64,000 nt of DNA, taken from positions 1,550,001-1,614,000 of the forward strand of contig NZ_CP023860.1 in NCBI RefSeq assembly GCF_003326015.1, written 5' to 3'. Shown one piece after another: positions 36,561-45,301 of the stretch (position 1 is its first letter; each line of letters starts with the position of its first letter). The notes under the pieces are model-generated. The model saw nothing but the letters and a program-made list of their open reading frames with translations. It was not told where the DNA came from and did no database searches. The position numbers were made by a program, and so were the translations under genes. This DNA is from Candidatus Thioglobus sp. NP1. GTDB taxonomy: Bacteria; Pseudomonadota; Gammaproteobacteria; PS1; Pseudothioglobaceae.

Positions 36561-37490
36561 TTATTTATTAATTTCACTCAGCCAAGGAGGATTTGCACCT
36601 TTTTTTGTTACGGTAATACTTGCTACTTTATTGGCAAAAGAAAGTGTGCTTTCAAGCTGAGTATTGTTGATACTATTTAAACTTTCTCTATCTAATAAGC
36701 CTTGTTCATCAAGGTGAAGTAAAAAACCTCCATTAAAACTATCACCCGCTGCAATAGTATCAACCACGTCAACTTTTTGACTCTTAACAAATACATCTTT
36801 GCCATTATCATAAATTACTTTTGAACCCTCAGCACCTAAGGTTAATATGACGAGCTTAACGCCATTATGAAGCCAATCTTTACTAACCTCATTAAAATCC
36901 TGTGCTCCATAAAGATAGCGATAGTCTTCATCTGATATTTTAATAATATCAACTTTAAAGGTTAGCTCAACAAAGCGGTCAAAATAGTTTTTCTTATTTT
37001 CAATAAAATCAGGTCGGATATTAGCATCAAAATAAATTGGTAAGTTACCAGCAACTTGCTCTATAAGCCACTGCCAGCTCGACCCACAAGGCTCTGCCTG
37101 AAGACTAATTCCTCCAACCAATAATGCCTTTGCCTCCTTTATTTTATTTACAAAAGGTTCGAGACTAGTTTGATCAAGCATTCTGCCTGCCGAATGTTCA
37201 TCAACAAAAGTGTATTCCGCAATGCCATTAACTACATCAGCATAAGCTAGAGTTGTTGGACGGTTAGTTTCAATAATAAAGTCTTCTTTAACCTTTGAAT
37301 GTCTTAGAGAATTCTCAATTAGCTCTCCATAACTATCATTAGATATGGCACCAAAATAATAGCTTTTAGCGCCTAATCTACCAAGTGCGATTGCTGAATT
37401 GAAGTTACTTCCACCAACATGAGGTGTGTATTCAGCCTCCCCGACAAAAGAGACCATATCGATTAAAGATTCGCCGGCGCAGATTATCAT
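36561..37490 (-). CDS. PfkB-family carbohydrate kinase (fructokinase-like)
   Basis: Ribokinase-fold sugar kinase, 309 residues, with the N-terminal GGSNFNSAIALGRLG signature and the C-terminal anion-hole/base motif DTIAAGDSFNGGFLL. The branch resembles fructokinases, but keto-deoxy-sugar or nucleoside kinases share these motifs, so the substrate is open. It is the last gene of the mgs-gmaS unit (28-base gap after csaA), an unexpected partner for amine genes. Confidence 0.82.
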   Translation of the reverse strand: MIICAGESLIDMVSFVGEAEYTPHVGGSNFNSAIALGRLGAKSYYFGAISNDSYGELIENSLRHSKVKEDFIIETNRPTTLAYADVVNGIAEYTFVDEHSAGRMLDQTSLEPFVNKIKEAKALLVGGISLQAEPCGSSWQWLIEQVAGNLPIYFDANIRPDFIENKKNYFDRFVELTFKVDIIKISDEDYRYLYGAQDFNEVSKDWLHNGVKLVILTLGAEGSKVIYDNGKDVFVKSQKVDVVDTIAAGDSFNGGFLLHLDEQGLLDRESLNSINNTQLESTLSFANKVASITVTKKGANPPWLSEINK

Positions 37491-37518
37491 TTTTACTTAC
37501 TTAGTCTAGTTTAGAAAA

Positions 37519-37854
37519 TTATAAAAGACGTGAACCATTTTTAATAGGTAAATCATTAATAGCTAAAACCACTGAATTATCTTTTCGATAAAATCCCAAA
37601 ACTAAGCATTCACTCATAATTGGTCCAACCTGTTTTGGCTCAAAATTTATAACCGCCATCACTTGTTTTTGATTTAACTGCTCTATCGAATAAAGATCTG
37701 TAATTTGAGAGCTCGATTTTTTTATACCAAACTCTGACCCAAAATCAACATGTAATATGAATGCAGGCTTTCTGGCCTCTGGAAAAATTTCAGCCTTAAC
37801 TATTGTTCCAATTCTTATGTCTACTTTTTCAAAATCCTGCCAAGTAATAGTCAT
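37519..37854 (-). CDS. csaA: CsaA-like tRNA-binding domain protein
   Basis: 111-residue stand-alone tRNA-binding (OB-fold) domain like CsaA, described as an export-related chaperone with tRNA-binding ability. Signature parts: FEKVDIRIGTIVKAE at the start, ARKPAFILHVDFG and QVMAVINFEPKQVGPIMSE. Typical length (110). It lies 8 bases after the MetX-like gene, within the same transcription unit. Confidence 0.85.
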   Translation of the reverse strand: MTITWQDFEKVDIRIGTIVKAEIFPEARKPAFILHVDFGSEFGIKKSSSQITDLYSIEQLNQKQVMAVINFEPKQVGPIMSECLVLGFYRKDNSVVLAINDLPIKNGSRLL

Positions 37855-37862
37855 GTGTTTTC

Positions 37863-38873
37863 CTAGCTCTCAAGGAGTTCATTAATACTCTGCTCAAGTG
37901 CAGCAGTAAATTCAGGATCATTACCCGGATTAGCAGCACAATGGCCCCATGGTGAGTTGAAAGGCCTAAAATCAGCATTTGATATAGATTTAGCTTCAAT
38001 GGCATTATCCTCTGGAGGAAAGTAAAGGTCATGAGTACATGGCATTAAAATAGTTTTAGCTTTAATACCCTGTAATGCCATCCCAATATCTCCATTGTAT
38101 AATGGCCCTATACTTATATCACTAGTCTGCCAAGTTGCCAGTTTACAAAGAAGATTATTAGCATCCCAATTCTCAACATGATCATTTTCCCAATCTACTA
38201 ATAAATCTTCTAAAGTTTGATAGCCAATTTCTTTAAATAACGATTCACGATAAAAGGTCTGGGAGAATGCCCATCCAGCATAGACTCTTGCAAATGCCTT
38301 TAGACCCCGAGTTGGTGGAGATATGTAATCACCTTGATTCCAACTCTGATCAGCACAAAGTGCAGATCTTACTCCTTCGAGGAATACAAAATTATGTGGT
38401 GAAGTTTTAGCTGATGCACAGAATGGTAAGATTGCATTAACAAAATTAGGGTACTGAGCAGCCCATTGGTATGCCTGGCACCCAGCCATCGACCAACCTG
38501 TAACGAGCGCAATTTTTTCAACACCAAGTTGCTCAGTCAAAAGCCTATACTGGCAAGCAATGTTATCCCAAAGAGAGATATGAGGGAATCTTGGGCCGTC
38601 CTGAGGAGCTCGAGAGTTACTTGGTGAAGAAGAAAGTCCATTACCAAATATGTTGATAGAAATAATAAAATGTTTGTCTGGATCTATAGCTCTTCCTCTT
38701 CCAAAAAAACCCTCATTTCGCTGATGAGATCCAGTATAAAAAGTAGGTAAGACTACTACATTATCTTTACTGCTATTAAGCTTACCGTATGTTTTATAAA
38801 TTAAGAAAGCTGAATTTAGTACTTCTCCTGACAAGAGAGAAACATCTCCTAATTCAAACTTATCATAATCCAT
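37863..38873 (-). CDS. MetX-like alpha/beta-hydrolase fold protein
   Basis: 336 residues related to homoserine O-acetyltransferase. The nucleophile elbow is GWSMAGCQAYQWA (MetX usually GGSMGGMQALEW), the acid is probably Asp in PCTHDLYFPPED and the His is in SPWGHCAANPG. Altered elbow and shorter length than many MetX proteins suggest a hydrolase or acyltransferase on a different substrate. It lies 36 bases after the gmaS-like gene, so a role on an ester or amide intermediate of the amine pathway is plausible but unproven. Confidence 0.75.
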   Translation of the reverse strand: MDYDKFELGDVSLLSGEVLNSAFLIYKTYGKLNSSKDNVVVLPTFYTGSHQRNEGFFGRGRAIDPDKHFIISINIFGNGLSSSPSNSRAPQDGPRFPHISLWDNIACQYRLLTEQLGVEKIALVTGWSMAGCQAYQWAAQYPNFVNAILPFCASAKTSPHNFVFLEGVRSALCADQSWNQGDYISPPTRGLKAFARVYAGWAFSQTFYRESLFKEIGYQTLEDLLVDWENDHVENWDANNLLCKLATWQTSDISIGPLYNGDIGMALQGIKAKTILMPCTHDLYFPPEDNAIEAKSISNADFRPFNSPWGHCAANPGNDPEFTAALEQSINELLES

Positions 38874-38909
38874 TAGAGCATCTTATTTTGTAATAAATAT
38901 TTAATAGAG

Positions 38910-40223
38910 CTAACAATCCAAAGTATTATCTCGCTCCCACTGACTTAAATGAGAAGAGAAATCATTCCATTGGCTTTGTTTTAATTTTATATATGCATCA
39001 ATTATATTATCGCCAAGCCTCTCTCGTAAAACGTCACTGCCTTCTAATAATCTAAGAGCATCAAGGAGATTTCGAGGAAGTTGCTTATAGCCCTCAATAT
39101 CTTTACCAAGCTCATACATATTTATATCCAGTGGATCTCCTGGATCACGATTAGCAGCAATGCCATCAAGTCCACAGGCAAGAATTGCAGCTTGCATCAG
39201 ATAAGCGTTTGCTGCACCATCCATTAAGCGTAACTCAAAACGACCAGAATCTGGAACTCTAATCATATGAGTTCGATTATTTCCTCCATAAGTGATAGAG
39301 CTAGGAGACCAAGTAGCACCAGAGAGTGTTCTTGGCGCATTGATTCGCTTATAACTATTTACTGTAGGATTAAAAATTGCAGTTAATCGATCAGCACTAT
39401 GCATAATTCCACCTAAAAATTGATAGGCAAGAGGGGATAAACCTAAACCACGTTTATCATCTTTACCATTAAATAAATTTTTAGAGCCATCAAGATTCCA
39501 TATTGATAGATGAGAGTGGCAGCCATTCCCAGTTAAATGGGTAAATGGTTTTGGCATAAATGTTGCTCGCATTCCATGGAGTTCAGCAATGGACTTAACC
39601 ATAAATTTAAAAAATACTTGGCGATCAGCAGTTTTTAGAGCATCATCATAATCCCAGTTCATTTCAAATTGACCATTAGCATCTTCATGATCATTTTGAT
39701 AAGGGCCCCAACCAAGCTCTATCATACTATCACATATCTGCTTAATGACTGGGTATTGACGCATCAAAGCTTGTTGATCATAACAAGGCTTGCTTTGCTG
39801 ATCTTTTTCATCAGCTATATCAGAGCCATCATCGTTAATAAGATGGTATTCGCACTCAACACCAGTTTTCATTCGAAACCCTAACTTCTCAGCTTCAGCC
39901 AGTTGACGTTTTAGTGCAACTCGCGGTGAAGCCTCAACAGGCTTTCCATCCATCCATAAATCTGATGCCAGCCAAGCCACTTCCTTGTTCCACGGTAATT
40001 GAATTAGGCTATCAGGATCTGGAATAGCGAACATATCAGGATGCGCAGGAGTCATATCTAGCCAAGCAGCAAAGCCAGCAAAGCCAGCACCATCTTTTTG
40101 CATATCATCTATAGCTCTTGCAGGAACAAGCTTTGAACGCAGACTTCCAAAAAGATCGATAAAGCTAATTAGAAAGTATTCAATACCTCTTTCTGCAGCA
40201 ACTTTACTAAGTTTAATAGCCAT
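38910..40223 (-). CDS. gmaS: Gamma-glutamylmethylamide synthetase / type III glutamine synthetase (GlnT-like)
   Basis: 437-residue glutamine-synthetase-fold ligase. The N terminus (ERGIEYFLISFIDLFGSLRSK), GFAAWLDMTPAHPD, ECEYHL, GQFEMNW, GNGCHSH, NNRTHMIR, GRFELR and the ending WERDNTLDC match the GMAS/GlnT group, which ligates glutamate to methylamine or ammonia with ATP. It follows mgsABC directly, the usual setting of gmaS in indirect methylamine oxidation, and has an AGGAG Shine-Dalgarno. GMAS and GlnT cannot be separated by motif alone. Ammonia, methylamine or a larger amine are all possible substrates. Confidence 0.78.
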   Translation of the reverse strand: MAIKLSKVAAERGIEYFLISFIDLFGSLRSKLVPARAIDDMQKDGAGFAGFAAWLDMTPAHPDMFAIPDPDSLIQLPWNKEVAWLASDLWMDGKPVEASPRVALKRQLAEAEKLGFRMKTGVECEYHLINDDGSDIADEKDQQSKPCYDQQALMRQYPVIKQICDSMIELGWGPYQNDHEDANGQFEMNWDYDDALKTADRQVFFKFMVKSIAELHGMRATFMPKPFTHLTGNGCHSHLSIWNLDGSKNLFNGKDDKRGLGLSPLAYQFLGGIMHSADRLTAIFNPTVNSYKRINAPRTLSGATWSPSSITYGGNNRTHMIRVPDSGRFELRLMDGAANAYLMQAAILACGLDGIAANRDPGDPLDINMYELGKDIEGYKQLPRNLLDALRLLEGSDVLRERLGDNIIDAYIKLKQSQWNDFSSHLSQWERDNTLDC

Positions 40224-40258
40224 AATTTCTCCTATTTATTCGTTATTATTTATATTAA

Positions 40259-41581
40259 TTATATTCCACCCTTACCAGGAATCCAATCAGTTCCAGCTAA
40301 AGGTACCCCCGCCATCGCAGCAGCTTCCATCGTTAATGCTACCATATCCTCAGGCTCTAGATTATGCACATGGCTCTTTCCACAAGCACGGGCCAATGTT
40401 TGCAACTCAAGAGTAAGGACATTTATATAATTTGCTAGTCGACGACCCCCTAAAATTGGGTCCAATCTCTTTGCAAGCTCTGGATCTTGAGTCGTAATTC
40501 CAGCTGGATCATTTCCTGCTTGGTAGTCATCCCAAAAACCTGCTGCTGATCCTATTGCCTTATATTCATCATCAAATTCAGGGCTCTGATCACCCAAGGC
40601 AATCAATGCAGCTGTTCCAATCGAGACAACATCGGCTCCTAATGCTAAAGCTTTAGCAACATCGGCGCCACTTCGAATTCCACCTGAAACAATTAATTGT
40701 ACCTTTCGATGCATATCCATCTCTTGAAGTGCTTCAACAGCCATTCTAACTGCAGGAAGTGTTGGTATACCTACGTGTTCAATAAAAACATCTTGCGTTG
40801 CTGCAGTTCCACCTTGCATCCCATCAACAACAACAACGTCAGCGCCCGCCTTCACAGCTAGAGTAACATCGTAAAAAACACGAGTGGCACCGACCTTGAC
40901 ATAAATTGGCTTTTCCCAGTTTGTTATTTCACGTAATTCCTGAATTTTTATTTCAAGATCATCAGGGCCAGTCCAGTCTGGGTGACGACAAGCAGATCTT
41001 TGATCGATGCCTTCTGGAAGATTTCGCATTTGAGCAACTCGCGGGGAAATTTTTTGTCCTAAAAGCATACCACCACCACCAGGCTTTGCGCCCTGACCAA
41101 GGACAATTTCAATCGCATCCGCCTTGCGTAAGTCATCTGGATTCATTCCATATCTTGATGGTAAGTATTGATAAACTAAAGTTTTAGAATGACCTCTTTC
41201 CTCTTGGGTCATCCCTCCATCACCAGTAGTTGTCGATGTACCTGCTAAAGTTGCCCCTCTTCCTAAAGACTCTTTAGCTTGCGCTGAAAGGGAGCCAAAA
41301 CTCATACCAGCAATTGTAATCGGTGTTTTCAAATGAATAGGATTTTTTGCAAAACGATTTCCTAAAACTACTTCAGTTGTGCATTTTTCTCTATAACCCT
41401 CTAAAGGATAACGCGAAGTTGAAGCCCCAAGAAAAACCAGGTCATCAAATGTAGGAATATCTCTTTTAGCGCCAAAACCCCGAATATCATAAATACCTGT
41501 TTTAGCAGCTCGCTGAATTTCAGCAATAACATGTCTTGGGAAAGTGGAAGATTCTATTAATGTTGGATTATCTTTACTCAT
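40259..41581 (-). CDS. mgsC: N-methylglutamate synthase-like subunit C (FMN-binding glutamate synthase domain)
   Basis: 440 residues matching the FMN-binding central domain of glutamate synthase as a separate protein: MSFGSLSAQAKESLGRGA, TGDGGMTQEERG, GQGAKPGGGG, VDGMQGGTAA and SGGIRSGADVAKALALGAD. In the methylamine pathway MgsC makes N-methylglutamate from gamma-glutamylmethylamide with MgsA and MgsB. In GltB a 3Fe-4S cluster is bound by three Cys around CHxxxCP; here the aligned stretch is YQAGNDPAG, with no Cys. A strong AAGGAG precedes the start. Rhizobial GlxD is the same family. Confidence 0.82.
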   Translation of the reverse strand: MSKDNPTLIESSTFPRHVIAEIQRAAKTGIYDIRGFGAKRDIPTFDDLVFLGASTSRYPLEGYREKCTTEVVLGNRFAKNPIHLKTPITIAGMSFGSLSAQAKESLGRGATLAGTSTTTGDGGMTQEERGHSKTLVYQYLPSRYGMNPDDLRKADAIEIVLGQGAKPGGGGMLLGQKISPRVAQMRNLPEGIDQRSACRHPDWTGPDDLEIKIQELREITNWEKPIYVKVGATRVFYDVTLAVKAGADVVVVDGMQGGTAATQDVFIEHVGIPTLPAVRMAVEALQEMDMHRKVQLIVSGGIRSGADVAKALALGADVVSIGTAALIALGDQSPEFDDEYKAIGSAAGFWDDYQAGNDPAGITTQDPELAKRLDPILGGRRLANYINVLTLELQTLARACGKSHVHNLEPEDMVALTMEAAAMAGVPLAGTDWIPGKGGI

Positions 41582-41593
41582 AATCTATTCTCC

Positions 41594-42268
41594 TTAGTAT
41601 TCATCAACTTGATCAATGTCAAAATTATATAATTTTCGTGCAGAACCATAACGTCGAAAATCTTCAACATTAAAACTCATTTTTGATTGGCTTAATAATT
41701 CTTCTAATTCTTTTTTATGCTCATCTCGCATTTCTTTTTCAACACAATCTGTTCCAAGGCTCTTAACCTTTCCTCTCACATAAATTTTTGCCTCATAAAT
41801 AGAATCTCCTAATGCATCTCCAGCATCACCACAAACTACTAAAGATCCAGATTGGGCCATAAATGCACTCATATGTCCAATATTGCCGCCAACAACAATA
41901 TTTACACCTTTCATTGAAATCCCACATCTTGAACTTGAATCACCCTCTATAACTAATAGTCCACCATGAGCAGTAGCAGCAGCATATTGAGAAGCATTTC
42001 CAGTTACACGAACCTCACCAGACATCATATTCTCAGCTAATCCTGGTCCAGCGTTTCCATTAATTACTATATTAGCTTGTTGATTCATACCCGCACAATA
42101 ATAACCAACATGGCCATTAATCTCAACATTGACCTTAGACTTTAACCCAACAGAAAGAGCATGTTTTCCGACAGTATTATTTATGGTAAATGTATCTCCT
42201 GCAGAACCCCCTTGTAATTTTTCATTAAGCTCTCTGACGCTGCTTTTATCTAAATTAATTTCTGTCAT
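41594..42268 (-). CDS. mgsB: N-methylglutamate synthase-like subunit B (GXGXG domain)
   Basis: 224 residues forming the right-handed beta-helix normally at the C terminus of glutamate synthase, with repeating G-x-x-x-x-x turns: GHVGYYCAGMNQQ, GNAGPGLAENMMSG, GGNIGHMSAFMAQSGSLV and GDAGDALGDSI. In GltB this domain packs between the amidotransferase and FMN domains; here it is a separate subunit. Its start overlaps mgsA (ATGA) with an AAGGAG inside the mgsA end, and mgsC follows after 12 bases. GlxC of rhizobia is the same family. Confidence 0.82.
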   Translation of the reverse strand: MTEINLDKSSVRELNEKLQGGSAGDTFTINNTVGKHALSVGLKSKVNVEINGHVGYYCAGMNQQANIVINGNAGPGLAENMMSGEVRVTGNASQYAAATAHGGLLVIEGDSSSRCGISMKGVNIVVGGNIGHMSAFMAQSGSLVVCGDAGDALGDSIYEAKIYVRGKVKSLGTDCVEKEMRDEHKKELEELLSQSKMSFNVEDFRRYGSARKLYNFDIDQVDEY

Positions 42269-43164
42269 GCTGGACTCCTTTTCCAGCTATAAATCTGCGT
42301 TGGTTCTGGCTCCCAAATACGAGCATTTTCAGCACCTGGCAATGTTGCAATAGCACGATATTCAGAAGACATTGCAGCCCAATCATCAGTTTCAGCCATT
42401 ATTGCTGGCTTACAGCCAATGGGGTCTCGCATTACAGCAAAACCATCTCTAGTTCCAATTGCAAAAGTATAGAATCCGTCTAAATCTTCAATTGCGTGAT
42501 TCAAAGCTTGGTCCAAATCATCGCCTTCACTAAGACGCCAACTCAAGTATCCAGCAGCAACCTCGCTATCATTATCGGTCTTAAATTGAACACCATTTCT
42601 GCTTAAAGTTTCTCTTAACCTATTATGGTTAGATAATGAGCCATTATGCACAAGGCACAAATCTTGCCCCGTAGAAAAGGGATGTGAATGCTCTGTTGTT
42701 ATTGCACTTTCTGTTGCCATTCGTGTATGGCCCAGAGCATGCGTACCACTCATACTTTTAATATCAAATTGATCAATGAATTCTGCAGGATTACCTTTGC
42801 CTTTAAAAATCTCAATATTTGTCCCTGCACTAGTAATACTAAGGTCACTCCAATTCTCATTAATCCAATCCTGAACCTCATCGATTTCAGAGTCTAGACT
42901 TAAAACTGCATGATTACGGGTTATAGAGATATTTTTTAAAGCAAACTTACTTTTAATTGCATCCTCTAAAACACCCCAATCAAAATCTTGCTGTTGAGTA
43001 AGAATAGTAATCTTACAACCATCCTTTTGAGGGTTGCGGTAAACCGCTATCCCTGCGCTATCTGGTCCTCTTTCAGTCATCTCACTGAGCATGGGAGCTA
43101 CTAATGAACCTAATTCAGACTCAAGAGCAGGATTTTTAATAAAAAGTCCAACAATTCCACACAT
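42265..43164 (-). CDS. mgsA: N-methylglutamate synthase-like subunit A (class II glutamine amidotransferase)
   Basis: 299-residue Ntn-hydrolase glutaminase domain. Cys2 (MCGIVGLF) would become the N-terminal nucleophile after Met removal; ERGPDSAGIAVY, GHTRMATESA, HPFS and LVHNGSLSNHNRLR are the amidotransferase motifs, and DNDSEV and DGFYTFAIG follow. It would cleave the gamma-glutamyl amide and channel the amine to the FMN subunit. First gene of the mgsABC-gmaS unit, with GGAG before the ATG and a long dyad (43185-43225) just upstream. GlxB of rhizobia is an alternative name. Confidence 0.82.
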   Translation of the reverse strand: MCGIVGLFIKNPALESELGSLVAPMLSEMTERGPDSAGIAVYRNPQKDGCKITILTQQQDFDWGVLEDAIKSKFALKNISITRNHAVLSLDSEIDEVQDWINENWSDLSITSAGTNIEIFKGKGNPAEFIDQFDIKSMSGTHALGHTRMATESAITTEHSHPFSTGQDLCLVHNGSLSNHNRLRETLSRNGVQFKTDNDSEVAAGYLSWRLSEGDDLDQALNHAIEDLDGFYTFAIGTRDGFAVMRDPIGCKPAIMAETDDWAAMSSEYRAIATLPGAENARIWEPEPTQIYSWKRSPA

Positions 43165-43184
43165 AAAAACTCCAAAAATATATC

Positions 43185-43225
43185 ATCATCTTTGAGCTTA
43201 TAGATTGAATAAACTCAAAGACGAT
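43185..43225. promoter_or_regulatory. Long interrupted dyad in front of mgsA
   Basis: Arms TCTTTGAG (43189-43196) and CTCAAAGA (43214-43221), with inner arms TTAT/ATAA (43198-43201, 43209-43212) and outer arms ATC/GAT after one mismatch. The centre of seven bases lies about 40 bp upstream of the mgsA ATG. It may be an operator (the local Lrp/AsnC regulator is a candidate) or an mRNA leader hairpin; no T-run follows. Confidence 0.55.
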
Positions 43226-43238
43226 AGTTTAAATGAAA

Positions 43239-43257
43239 AAAAACGATTAACGTTTTT
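43239..43257 (-). terminator. Weak terminator after the GS-family gene
   Basis: AAAAACG (43239-43245) pairs with CGTTTTT (43251-43257) around ATTAA; on the minus strand it runs into several more T. It lies 31 bases after the GS-family stop and separates that unit from mgsABC. Confidence 0.55.
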
Positions 43258-43287
43258 ATCTATTATTTTTTTGATAAAAAAACTGAC

Positions 43288-44706
43288 TTAGTAGAGCCTT
43301 AAAAACTCCTGCACTTCCCAGTCTGTTACAGCTTGATGATAACGATCCCACTCATCTTTCTTGTAAGAGAAAAATTGAAGAAGCATTGAGTCACCCAAAA
43401 CCTCTCTAGCAAAATCATCCTCATTTATGGCCTCAATTGCCTCTAAAAGATTACGAGGTAATGATTTAATATTCGCCTCCTGCATTTCTTCAGGACTTAA
43501 TGTGTACAAGTTTATATTTAAAGGATCTCCTGGATCAATCTTATTTTTAATCCCATCCAAAGCTGCAGCAGTTGTAAGAGCAAGTGATAAATATGGATTC
43601 ATGCACATATCAGCTGCACGATTCTCAATACAAAAACGGTTTTGAGGTAGTCGAATCATACAAGATCGATTATTATCACCATAGGCCATTGTTGTAGGCG
43701 CCCATGTATAAACTCCACCTTCAAATCCTCCAACTATTGGCACCAAACCATTATATGAGTTAACAGTTGAACAGGCTATTGCGGTAATTTCTGTTGCATG
43801 CTTTAATAATCCACCAACTACATGATAAGCTGTATCAGAGAATTTACCGTCCTTACCTTCAAAAACATTTTTGTTATCTGAATTACTTGTCATACTAAAA
43901 TTAATATGCGCTCCAGACCTCCAATCACCAATCGTTGGCTTTGGCATAAAGGTAATAAACATCCCATACTTTTTAGCAACCTCTTTAAGAAGCACTCTTA
44001 AGAAAACTAATCGATCAGCCATCTGCAGAATGTCTGTATAGGTGAAGTCAAGTTCGAACTGTGAATAAGCTCCTTCACAGACTACATCCTTCATATCCCA
44101 GCCTAATTCATTAACTGTATCAATCAATTCTTTAAGGAATTCCATTGAGTCAATTGAATATTCAACATCATATCCAAAAGCCTGTCTTCTAGGGCGTAAG
44201 CCCTCACCTGGCAATGGATCATCATCAAATGCCTTAACAGGCTTTCCATCTTCGTAACGCATCGCAATAAATTCAGGCTCAATTCCACAAAAAGCTTTAT
44301 ATCCAGCATCATCAGCATTTTGAACTGCTCTTTTAAGAGTTTGACGAGGGCATAAATTATAAGGCTTACCCTCCCACCATAAATCTGAAAAAACCCATAC
44401 ACAAGTCCTATCCCAAGGACAGATTACTAAACTATCAAGGTCAGGAACAGGAATTTGATCAGAATCATTTGGACCTAATTCAGGTACAAAAGAAACCGAA
44501 TGAACAGCAAATTGTGGGCCTTTTCCCGCACATAATGCTTCAAATTCTTTCATTGGAATTGGCTTAGTTTTTGGAAGACCAAGCATATCAATCCAACATG
44601 ATAGAATATACTTAACACCGGCTTTTTCAAGTCTTGCTTTTTCTTCTGCAACTCGCTTCTTTGATGGCAATGCATCTGCCATATTCGTATGGTAAATCTT
44701 ACTCAT
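43288..44706 (-). CDS. Glutamine-synthetase-family ligase (second type III paralogue)
   Basis: 472-residue GS-fold enzyme, clearly different from the gmaS-like paralogue. Visible motifs: SCWIDMLGLPKTKPI at the start, GIEPEFIAM and YSQFELDF (metal-binding Glu), SGAHINFSM (His), NNRSCMIRLP and NRFCIENRAAD (substrate Arg and Glu). Relatives include gamma-glutamyl-amine ligases such as those acting on isopropylamine, anilines or polyamines, as well as GlnT. It is the last gene after the Rieske-glyoxalase-cupin-AsnC genes, and TAAGGAG precedes it. I infer it glutamylates an amine released in this pathway; the substrate is unknown. Confidence 0.8.
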   Translation of the reverse strand: MSKIYHTNMADALPSKKRVAEEKARLEKAGVKYILSCWIDMLGLPKTKPIPMKEFEALCAGKGPQFAVHSVSFVPELGPNDSDQIPVPDLDSLVICPWDRTCVWVFSDLWWEGKPYNLCPRQTLKRAVQNADDAGYKAFCGIEPEFIAMRYEDGKPVKAFDDDPLPGEGLRPRRQAFGYDVEYSIDSMEFLKELIDTVNELGWDMKDVVCEGAYSQFELDFTYTDILQMADRLVFLRVLLKEVAKKYGMFITFMPKPTIGDWRSGAHINFSMTSNSDNKNVFEGKDGKFSDTAYHVVGGLLKHATEITAIACSTVNSYNGLVPIVGGFEGGVYTWAPTTMAYGDNNRSCMIRLPQNRFCIENRAADMCMNPYLSLALTTAAALDGIKNKIDPGDPLNINLYTLSPEEMQEANIKSLPRNLLEAIEAINEDDFAREVLGDSMLLQFFSYKKDEWDRYHQAVTDWEVQEFLRLY

Positions 44707-44738
44707 AATTTTTCTCCTTAAATTTATTCATTTCACTT

Positions 44739-45290
44739 TTAAAGTTTTTCATGAGACTTTAATAAGAACTGATTCTTATAAGTTGCAAGTCCTTTCATTA
44801 CTTCAATGTCTTTTATATCATCGTTATTAAAACAATGTTTTTCTAAAAACCTACTTAATGTTTCATCACCTTCGGAAGCTATTTCTACTAATAAATCATA
44901 ACGACCTGTAACCCAAATAATAAAAACAATCTCACTACAGTCTTGGAGACGCTTAGCAACCTCACTTGGACTAGAAGTAGGCGCCACTTTAATTCCCAAC
45001 ATTGAATCAGTGGCATAATTAATAGCAGAACGGTCAACTAAAGCTTTAATTTGAAGAACGCCAGCATCCTTCATCCTATTAACTCTATTTCTAACCGTTC
45101 CTTCTGATATATCAAGAGCCTTTGCAATTTCCTTAAAAGGCAAACGACCATCACTTTCGAGCATATCAATGATTTGTTGATTTAATTTATCCTTCAACGT
45201 ATCTCTTGTTGGAACTCTGGGGCTATGATCCATATCATTTGACTCATTTAATTGATTCAAATGAACTATACGACTGCTTGAATTACTCAT
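44739..45290 (-). CDS. Lrp/AsnC family transcriptional regulator
   Basis: 183 residues with an N-terminal extension of about 30, a winged helix-turn-helix (QQIIDMLESDGRLPFKEIAK then DISEGTVRNRVNRM) and the RAM ligand-binding domain (VTGRYDLLVEIASEGDET). Such proteins sense amino acids or related amines and often control neighbouring catabolic genes. It sits between the cupin and GS-family genes, 11 and 32 bases apart, and is the only regulator in the island, so it is the prime candidate for binding the dyads at 43185 and 47256/47459. Confidence 0.9.
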   Translation of the reverse strand: MSNSSSRIVHLNQLNESNDMDHSPRVPTRDTLKDKLNQQIIDMLESDGRLPFKEIAKALDISEGTVRNRVNRMKDAGVLQIKALVDRSAINYATDSMLGIKVAPTSSPSEVAKRLQDCSEIVFIIWVTGRYDLLVEIASEGDETLSRFLEKHCFNNDDIKDIEVMKGLATYKNQFLLKSHEKL

Positions 45291-45301
45291 ATATATAAAT
45301 T

